The translations under genes were made by a program, and so were the position numbers. A stretch of DNA of 64,000 bases from Verrucomicrobiia bacterium (lineage in GTDB: Bacteria > Verrucomicrobiota > Verrucomicrobiia > Limisphaerales > DSYF01), in assembly GCA_035765895.1 (NCBI GenBank), contig DASTWL010000039.1, positions 1-64,000 of the forward strand. Reading direction: 5' to 3'. The notes under the pieces are model-generated. The model had not been told where the DNA came from. It worked only from the letters and a program-made list of their open reading frames with translations, and searched no databases. Of the stretch, positions 59,087 through 64,000 are shown in pieces (positions within the stretch are counted from its first letter, which is position 1; each line of letters opens with the position of its first letter).

Positions 59087-59629
59087 TCATCCCAATTTGT
59101 ATCGCCGGACGGACGAATCCACTTCCTGCGACCACGCGTCGATGCCGCCACGCAGGCAACGCACATTCTGCAAGCCGTGGCCCAGAAAATACGCCGCGGC
59201 ATCAAGCCCATTCTTGCCCTGGTGATCTACGACGACAAGCGGCCGCACGTTGGTGCCCTCGGCCATGATTTGCTGCATCACCGGTTGCGAAAGGAGAATC
59301 GAGCCCTCGATGTGGACCGCCTCGAACTCCTCGCGTGAACGGACATCCACCAGACGTAGCGCCGGGTCTTGTTGGCGCCAGTCCGCGAGTTCCTTCGCAC
59401 CGATCAAAATCTTCTCATCCTGCTCGTGGCTGCTTTGAATGTGCGCGAGCACTTCGGGCACATCGAGATTACCATTGCGTTCACAGACGCCCGCGAGCGT
59501 TTCGGTCGGTTGGAAGCCGCAACTGCTGCACCCGCCGATGTGATAGCGCCGGAACAACGCCCGTTGCGCGCCGGGATACGCGGCGAGCACTTCGCTCATC
59601 GGGGATTGTCCAGTGATGCCGGGATTCAT
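59087..59629 (-). CDS. Rhodanese-like domain protein with N-terminal CxxC module, catalytic Cys missing
   Basis: 180 residues. Residues 1-~60 resemble DUF1858-type modules (MSEVLAAYPGAQRALFRRYHIGGCSSCGFQPTETLAGVCERNG; Cys34, Cys37). Residues ~75-175 are a rhodanese fold (LRLVDVRSREEFEAVHIEGSILL ... VRCLRGGIDAWSQEV), but the active-site loop reads VVDHQGKNGLDAA: the catalytic cysteine is His136 and the CxxGxR loop is not kept. It therefore probably does not transfer sulfur by the normal mechanism; the CxxC module might. Its start overlaps the sufS stop (ATGA), so it is co-translated and presumably serves Fe-S assembly. Confidence 0.82.
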   Translation of the reverse strand: MNPGITGQSPMSEVLAAYPGAQRALFRRYHIGGCSSCGFQPTETLAGVCERNGNLDVPEVLAHIQSSHEQDEKILIGAKELADWRQQDPALRLVDVRSREEFEAVHIEGSILLSQPVMQQIMAEGTNVRPLVVVDHQGKNGLDAAAYFLGHGLQNVRCLRGGIDAWSQEVDSSVRRYKLG

Positions 59630-60864
59630 GCGCCGAAGAATTTTTGAATGTCCGCGAGCACCGTGACGAGCCGGTCGATTTCCGCGGTCGTGTTGTAGAA
59701 GTAAAAGCTCGCGCGGCTCGTGGATTCCACACCGAGCTTGCGCATCAGCGGTTGCGTGCAGTGATGGCCGCCGCGCAACGCGACGCCTTTCTGGTTCGCC
59801 AGCTCGGTCACGTCGTGCGCATGGATGTCGTCCAGGAGGAAGCTCACCAGACCCGCGCGACCGATGTGCGGACCGAAGATGCGGATGTTCTTCAGCGCGG
59901 TCAGCCTCTCGAACGCATACGCGCCCATTGCCATGTCGTGCTCCGCGATTTTGTCGCGGCCGAGGGCATCGAGGTAGTCCATCGCGGCGTGCAGCCCGAT
60001 GGGACCGGAGATGTCCGGGGTGCCGGCCTCGAACTTGTGCGGCGCGGGCTTGTAGGTGCTCTTCTGGTATTCGGCCGTGAGAATCATTTCGCCGCCGCCG
60101 TGGTAGGGCGGCATCTGCTCCAGGATTTCACCGCGGCCGTAGAGAAAACCAATGCCCGTCGGGCCGCACATCTTGTGGCCGGACACGGCGAGGAAGTCGC
60201 AGCCGATCTCCTGCACGTCCAGCGGACGATGCCCCGCGCTCTGCGCCGCATCCACCAGCGTGGTGATGCCCTTCTTGCGCGCGCGGGCGCACAATTCGAT
60301 GACGGGATTGATGGTGCCGAGCGAGTTCGAAATGTGAACCATCGAGAAAAGCTTCACGCGGTCGGTCAAAAATTCATCCAGCCGGTTCAGGTCGAGCAGG
60401 CCAATATCGCCGGTGATGGGCAGGAAGCGCAGTTCCGCGCCGGTCCGCTGCGCGAGCAACTGCCACGGCACGATGTTGCTGTGATGCTCCATCTCCGTGA
60501 GCAGGATGACGTCGCCCGCCTTGATGAACTGGTTGCCCCAGGCCGTGGCGACGAGGTTGATGCCCTCGGTGGTGCCGCGTGTCCAGATGATCTCGTCAGG
60601 GCTGCGGGCGTGAATGAACTTCGCGGCGCGTTCGCGGGCGGCTTCGAAGTGATTCGTCGCGCGCATGCTGAGTTCGTGAATGCCACGGTGCACGTTGGCG
60701 TTGTCGCGCTCGTAATAGTTGACCAGCGCCTGCACCACCTGTCGCGGCTTCTGCGACGTGGCGGCGTTGTCGAAGTAAACCAACGGCTGTCCATGAACCT
60801 GCTGATCCAGGACCGGAAAATCCTTCCGTAAGGCCGACCAATCAACTTGCTGTGAATCGCTCAT
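59626..60864 (-). CDS. sufS: SufS-type cysteine desulfurase
   Basis: 412 residues from ATG 60864; the frame runs on upstream into repeat DNA. Group II desulfurase features: FPVLDQQVHGQPLVYFDNAATSQKP, TRGTTEGINLVATAWG, the PLP lysine in FLAVSGHKMCGPTGIGFLYG, and the persulfide Cys in GVALRGGHHCTQPLM. It takes sulfur from cysteine and passes it to SufU. The gene overlaps the rhodanese-like gene and follows sufT across a repeat-bearing gap of 68 bp. Confidence 0.96.
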   Translation of the reverse strand: MSDSQQVDWSALRKDFPVLDQQVHGQPLVYFDNAATSQKPRQVVQALVNYYERDNANVHRGIHELSMRATNHFEAARERAAKFIHARSPDEIIWTRGTTEGINLVATAWGNQFIKAGDVILLTEMEHHSNIVPWQLLAQRTGAELRFLPITGDIGLLDLNRLDEFLTDRVKLFSMVHISNSLGTINPVIELCARARKKGITTLVDAAQSAGHRPLDVQEIGCDFLAVSGHKMCGPTGIGFLYGRGEILEQMPPYHGGGEMILTAEYQKSTYKPAPHKFEAGTPDISGPIGLHAAMDYLDALGRDKIAEHDMAMGAYAFERLTALKNIRIFGPHIGRAGLVSFLLDDIHAHDVTELANQKGVALRGGHHCTQPLMRKLGVESTSRASFYFYNTTAEIDRLVTVLADIQKFFGA

Positions 60865-60873
60865 TGGAATTAA

Positions 60874-60926
60874 ACCGCAGCGGCGCGGGGGCACAGAGAA
60901 GAGTTGTCTCTCCGCGTCCCCGCGGT
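60874..60926. repeat. CGCAGAG-type hairpin between sufT and sufS
   Basis: Left arm ACCGCAGCGGCGCGGGGGCA (from 60874) and a right arm whose reverse complement starts ACCGCGGGGACGCGGAGAGA (from 60926). Same family as 58955-59086, but with a short centre so it can fold as one hairpin in the transcript. Confidence 0.7.
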
Positions 60927-60932
60927 AAAGAA

Positions 60933-61484
60933 TCACATCAGGCCCAACTGCAACTTCGCCGCCTCGGTGAGCATGCCCTGATTCCACGGCGGATCCCAGA
61001 CGAGTTCCACCTGCACGTCCTGCACCGGATCAATGCCCAGCAGCTTGTTCTGCACGTCCTGCTGCAGCACCGGCCCCATCCCGCAACCCGGCGCAGTCAA
61101 CGTCATCTTGACGCTGACCTTGTATTCGTTGCTGCCCATGGGCTCGACGGCACAGTCGTAAATCAATCCCAAGTCCACAATGTTCACCGGGATTTCCGGG
61201 TCAAAACAGGTCTTGAGCAGTTCCCAAACCTGCTTCTCCACCTGCTCCTGCGTCAGCGGACCGCCCGCCGACGCGGCGGCTTTGGCCGCCACCTCGAACC
61301 CAAGTGCGTCGGCGCTTTGGCCGTCAATGCGGAACATGTTGCCGTTGACAATGACGGTGTAGCTGCCGCCGAGCGACTGGGTGACGTAGGCCTGTTCGCC
61401 CTTGAGCAGCGTGACCTTCGTGCCCGCCGGCACGATGGACGCCTCGACATCGCGGGTCAGTGTGACTGGTTCGTTTGCACTCAT
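60933..61484 (-). CDS. sufT: Fe-S assembly protein SufT (MIP18/DUF59 family)
   Basis: 183 residues. The N-terminal half (VTLTRDVEASIVPAGTKVTLLKGEQAYVTQSLGGSYTVIV) is the extension typical of SufT; the C-terminal half is the MIP18 domain: VWELLKTCFDPEIPVNIVDLGLIYDC, KMTLTAPGCGMGPVLQQDVQNKLLGI, VELVWDPPWNQGMLTEAAKLQLG. The conserved Cys in APGCGMG is present. SufT helps cluster maturation under high Fe-S demand. Nine bp after sufU. Confidence 0.92.
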   Translation of the reverse strand: MSANEPVTLTRDVEASIVPAGTKVTLLKGEQAYVTQSLGGSYTVIVNGNMFRIDGQSADALGFEVAAKAAASAGGPLTQEQVEKQVWELLKTCFDPEIPVNIVDLGLIYDCAVEPMGSNEYKVSVKMTLTAPGCGMGPVLQQDVQNKLLGIDPVQDVQVELVWDPPWNQGMLTEAAKLQLGLM

Positions 61485-61493
61485 GGAAAAACT

Positions 61494-61949
61494 TCAGTTG
61501 TGTTCGTCTTCGGTTGAGACCGGCTGGCCTTTGCCTTTAAGCGCGGCCACCAACGCGTGCCAGGACAGGATAGCGCATTTCACGCGCGCGGGAAACTTGT
61601 GCACACCCGCGAACACCGCAAGCTTGCCAACTTCACCTTCCGCCCGGCCTTTCGTGACCAGTTCGCGCACCAATTCAAACATCTGGGTGGCCTCGACGCG
61701 CGTCTTGCCCTTCACCGCCTCGGTCAGCAGCGAGGCCGAGGCCTTGGAAATGCAGCAGCCCGAGCCGACGAACGTGGCTTCCTTGATGGTGTCGCCCTCG
61801 AGGTTGAGGAACAGCTTCAACTGGTCGCCGCACAGCGGATTCTGGCCCTGCGCCGAGCAGGTGCACTGCGGCAGCTCGCGGAAATTCCGCGGATTCTTGC
61901 AGTGGTCCAGAATCACCTGCTGATAAAGATCGGCGATGTCGTCGAACAT
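61494..61949 (-). CDS. sufU: SufU-type Fe-S assembly / sulfur relay protein
   Basis: 151 residues from ATG 61949. LYQQVILDHCKNPRNFRELP, NPLCGDQLKLFLNLEG, FVGSGCCISKASASLLTEAVKGK and FPARVKCAILSWHALVAAL give the three Cys and Asp ligands of the SufU zinc site, which takes persulfide from SufS. A promoter 7 nt from the ATG suggests a leaderless mRNA starting a new unit, downstream of the inserted toxin-antitoxin pair. It leads sufU-sufT-sufS-rhodanese-nifU-like. Confidence 0.94.
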   Translation of the reverse strand: MFDDIADLYQQVILDHCKNPRNFRELPQCTCSAQGQNPLCGDQLKLFLNLEGDTIKEATFVGSGCCISKASASLLTEAVKGKTRVEATQMFELVRELVTKGRAEGEVGKLAVFAGVHKFPARVKCAILSWHALVAALKGKGQPVSTEDEHN

Positions 61950-61956
61950 GGGCGAC

Positions 61957-61984
61957 AATCTAACCGATTTCGGCCCGACGTCAC
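61957..61984 (-). promoter_or_regulatory. sufU promoter (leaderless)
   Basis: On the minus strand GTGACG (61979-61984), a 16-bp spacer and TAGATT (61957-61962), then 7 nt to the ATG at 61949. No Shine-Dalgarno. Confidence 0.55.
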
Positions 61985-62041
61985 GCCGAAGGTTTCGCAA
62001 AACTTCAGGAGGGCAACTTTGACCGAATGGGTAAAGCGCAA

Positions 62042-62365
62042 TTACAGGTGTAACCACTTTCGCAGCCGCTCATTCAACGCCTGTTGGTCGGCGATGGAGA
62101 TGGTTCCCACCACTTTGAGGACGAGATGCTCCTCCACGGTGGCCAGCTGCGACTTGATGCCGGACGGAACATTTAGTCCGGCCGCACCCCAATCTCGGAG
62201 CGGCAAATCGGTGTTGGCGAGGACGGAAGAGATCGGAACCAGGAACAGATCCGCCCCGTTGCGCCCGACGACGACTACCGGACGAACTTTGCGGCTGGTC
62301 AAATCCGTGAAAGGAATTGGAAGCAGGACGACGTCATTTCTGTAGCAGTTCATTGAAGACGTCAT
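62042..62365 (-). CDS. MazF/PemK-family endoribonuclease toxin
   Basis: 107 residues from ATG 62365, or 103 from ATG 62353. RNDVVLLPIPFTDLTSRKVRPVVVVG is the MazF/PemK start, followed by LFLVPISSVL and IKSQLATVEEHLVLKVVGTIS. MazF toxins cut mRNA at short sequences when the antitoxin is degraded. The start overlaps the 3' end of the antitoxin gene by 20-32 bp, so the pair is coupled. Together with the next genes it sits between sufD and sufU. Confidence 0.85.
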   Translation of the reverse strand: MTSSMNCYRNDVVLLPIPFTDLTSRKVRPVVVVGRNGADLFLVPISSVLANTDLPLRDWGAAGLNVPSGIKSQLATVEEHLVLKVVGTISIADQQALNERLRKWLHL

Positions 62366-62540
62366 CCGCGTCGTTGGCCCACACCTTGGTCAGCGACTCC
62401 TCGGAAAGCTTTAGCCAGGCTTCCCGCTCGCCATCCCGGCTCTCGATGGTGACGCGCACCCGCGCGTGCTCGGGCAATGACAACGGCTCCGGGAGGAGAA
62501 GTTTCCCGTTTTCGTAGATGGCATCCACGGTCGTTGACAT
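62334..62540 (-). CDS. AF2212-like (DUF104) antitoxin
   Basis: 68 residues from ATG 62540. VDAIYENGKLLLPEPLSLPEHARVRVTIES is the AF2212-like antitoxin motif (PF01954), a swapped-hairpin-type N-domain; the C-terminal half (REAWLKLSEESLTKVWANDADDVFNELLQK) is acidic and would wrap the toxin. That family is usually seen with VapC/PIN toxins, but here the partner is MazF-like. A promoter 6 nt from the ATG indicates a leaderless mRNA. Confidence 0.8.
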   Translation of the reverse strand: MSTTVDAIYENGKLLLPEPLSLPEHARVRVTIESRDGEREAWLKLSEESLTKVWANDADDVFNELLQK

Positions 62541-62546
62541 GGTGTG

Positions 62547-62575
62547 AGAGTATCGCGGGGTGGCGGGCTTGGCAA
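62547..62575 (-). promoter_or_regulatory. Toxin-antitoxin promoter (leaderless)
   Basis: On the minus strand TTGCCA (62570-62575), a 17-bp spacer and TACTCT (62547-62552), then 6 nt to the ATG at 62540. Confidence 0.6.
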
Positions 62576-62733
62576 GTTGGCGGCATTGGCGCGGTGGGCA
62601 AGCTGGTGGAACTGCGCTCACCCGCGACGCCGGAGGCGATATGTAGCAATATTAACAGTTTGAGCAGAGGATCCCACTAATCTCGTTGCCAAAAGGACTG
62701 CCACTGCTAAAACCCTCGGTGGAAAGGAAAGGT

Positions 62734-63720
62734 ATGGCTGACATCACTTTCAACTGCCCATACTGCGAACAGAAAATCGAGGCGCCAGAAGAACTCGCAG
62801 GTATCAAGGCGGAGTGCCCCGAGTGTAAGTGCGAACTCCATATTCCCAACAAGCCTGCGCCACCTCCCCCACCGGTAACACCAGTTATTCAGCCAGCGAC
62901 CGGGAGCACTTCACGTCAATCTTCAGCTCCTCCTCATTTTGTTGCCGCCAAATGCCCAAGTTGCGGCGGAGATTTGCAAGTTCCTGACAATCGTGAGCAA
63001 GTTAAGTGCATGTATTGCGGCGGCGCAGTAATCATTCGCCAAGCAATCCAGTTGGTTTCCTCCGCCGTGAATTTGGATAATTTGATGGAACTGGCTAGAG
63101 CCGCTCTGGATGCAAACAATCCCAAAGAGGCATACGACTACTTCACCAAAGTTTTAGAGCACGATCCTAAAAATCCTTCTGCGTGGGCAGGCAAGGGCGA
63201 GGCGGCTGGGTGGATGTCAACTTTGGGCAATTTCAGACTGACGGAGATGCTTGCAGGACTCAACAATGCGATCAGCTACGCGGACGATGAATCTCAGTCG
63301 TTAATGTGCGAGCGTTGCTCGAACACGGTCAACACGGTTGCGATGGCCTGCTTTTCCCTCGCTCGAAATCATGTGCTGGAGTTCGCGGGAGTAGAGGGTG
63401 CTTGGGTAGAATATTTGGACCGGTGTGAAACCATCGTTGCTGCTCTAGAGGCTGGCCTTTCTTTCGACCCGAGCAGCAGGACGGCGATAGAGAACATCAT
63501 CCTAATTTGCGTCAGAAATGCCGAAGGTCTCAGCTTCAAAAACTACGACAATCTTCCAAGTTCGCTTTTCGTAAGCGAACAATACGAATCAGTTCTGAGA
63601 GCTAGGATCGACAAGTATTCGGCAACAATGAAATTGTTAAACCCTGGTTTTACCAAACCTGTGATTCAAAAGGTTTCGAGCAGTGCCGGGTGGGATTTTC
63701 TGCGTGCCTTATCGGGCTAG
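62734..63720 (+). CDS. Zinc-ribbon and TPR-like protein of unknown function
   Basis: 328 residues from ATG 62734, chosen because GGAAAGGAAAGG lies just before it; the frame opens at 62686. Two zinc ribbons: FNCPYCEQKIEAPEELAGIKAECPECKCEL (residues ~5-35) and AKCPSCGGDLQVPDNREQVKCMYCGGAV (~70-97), joined by a Pro/Ser/Thr linker. A TPR-like unit follows (EAYDYFTKVLEHDPKNPSAWAGKGEAAG), then a helical C-terminal ~180 residues with no known family. Base composition is visibly lower in GC than its neighbours and it runs opposite to the suf genes, which suggests it was acquired. It has a real Shine-Dalgarno, unlike its neighbours. Confidence 0.7.
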   Translation: MADITFNCPYCEQKIEAPEELAGIKAECPECKCELHIPNKPAPPPPPVTPVIQPATGSTSRQSSAPPHFVAAKCPSCGGDLQVPDNREQVKCMYCGGAVIIRQAIQLVSSAVNLDNLMELARAALDANNPKEAYDYFTKVLEHDPKNPSAWAGKGEAAGWMSTLGNFRLTEMLAGLNNAISYADDESQSLMCERCSNTVNTVAMACFSLARNHVLEFAGVEGAWVEYLDRCETIVAALEAGLSFDPSSRTAIENIILICVRNAEGLSFKNYDNLPSSLFVSEQYESVLRARIDKYSATMKLLNPGFTKPVIQKVSSSAGWDFLRALSG

Positions 63721-63735
63721 CGGGCGAGGCGGTGC

Positions 63736-64000
63736 TTACTTCCCTGCCACCAGCGGATTCGCCTCCAGCCGCTCCCAGACGAGCTGGTCCAGCTCCTGCC
63801 GGACCGCTTCGTGGCGCACGCGTTCGATGATTTCACCGGCGAAGGCGTGAATCAGCATGCGCCGCGCGGTGTCCGGGCCGAGGCCGCGGGAGCGGAGGTA
63901 GAAAATGGATTCGTCGTTGAGCTGGCCAATCGTCGCGCCGTGCGTGCACTTCACATCGTCGGCATAGATCTCCAGTTGCGGCTTCGTGTCCGCCGTCGCG
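63736..64000 (-). CDS. sufD: SufD (C-terminal fragment, continues beyond the window)
   Basis: 88 codons are visible, ending at 63736. The sequence TKPQLEIYADDVKCTHGATIGQLNDESIFYLRSRGLGPDTARRMLIHAFAGEIIERV is the conserved C-terminus of SufB/SufD. I prefer SufD because it would be the last of sufB-C-D, but SufB has the same motif. SufBCD is the scaffold that builds clusters with sulfur from SufS-SufU. The rest of the gene lies past base 64000. Confidence 0.85.
   Translation of the reverse strand, partial: ATADTKPQLEIYADDVKCTHGATIGQLNDESIFYLRSRGLGPDTARRMLIHAFAGEIIERVRHEAVRQELDQLVWERLEANPLVAGK

Overview
The window is a gene-dense, high-GC bacterial chromosome segment that most resembles a free-living member of the Verrucomicrobiota (Pedosphaera/Limisphaera side of the phylum). 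This is inference. It rests on a complete tolQ-tolR-tolA-tolB-pal operon (Gram-negative envelope), a chlamydial OmcB-like cysteine protein, hopanoid genes (hpnD, hpnK, an hpnG-like gene), plant-polysaccharide enzymes (GH105, GH27, rhamnulokinase), an oversized GreA-type protein, a DUF5069 protein, and abundant short palindromic repeats that even enter coding sequences. No rRNA, tRNA, IS element, prophage or CRISPR array was seen.

Layout. 1-1.6 kb: 3' part of a GreA/GreB-domain gene. 1.7-10.4 kb (minus): DUF5069 protein, two von Willebrand (VWA) proteins, an M50 protease, an esterase-like hydrolase and two methyltransferases of eukaryote-like families. 10.4-21.1 kb: acrylyl-CoA reductase-like oxidoreductase, ychF, LysM amidase, apgM, an NSS transporter with its small subunit, and dnaE. 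21.5-25.4 kb (minus): the Tol-Pal operon. 25.7-30.0 kb: GH105 lipoprotein, a secreted unknown, a secreted redoxin and a rhamnulokinase. 30.1-37.6 kb (plus): yicC, gmk, coaC, an NtrB/NtrC-like pair, hpnD-hpnK and an EamA-like protein. 37.5-39.1 kb (minus): hpnG-like, an RNase H-fold exonuclease and a 21-residue lysine-repeat peptide gene. 39.5-43.7 kb: GH27 galactosidase, ruvC, ruvA and an acyltransferase. 43.9-50.9 kb: SDR, a U32 protein riddled with insertions, pdxA-surA, and a DAHP synthase gene preceded by an attenuator. 51-58.1 kb (minus): a 1321-residue LOV hybrid kinase, DUF481 protein, lipoprotein and OmcB-like protein. 58.4-64 kb (minus): a suf Fe-S assembly cluster (nifU-like, rhodanese-like, sufS, sufT, sufU, ... 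sufD), interrupted by a MazF-type toxin-antitoxin pair and a lower-GC zinc-ribbon gene.

Main discoveries. (1) Upstream of the DAHP synthase gene is what reads as a complete transcription attenuator: a 26-codon leader peptide with seven aromatic residues including FRFYW, mutually exclusive stems, and a GC-rich hairpin followed by seven Ts. This would sense aromatic amino acid supply. (2) Several genes have a sigma70-like -10 box only 6-7 nt before the start codon and no Shine-Dalgarno, pointing to widespread leaderless mRNAs; the attenuator peptide is one of them. (3) Palindromic repeat families lie in frame inside dnaE, an Rsm22-like gene and the U32 gene, adding low-complexity segments to conserved enzymes. 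(4) The suf operon is split by a toxin-antitoxin island and carries a rhodanese domain without its catalytic cysteine.
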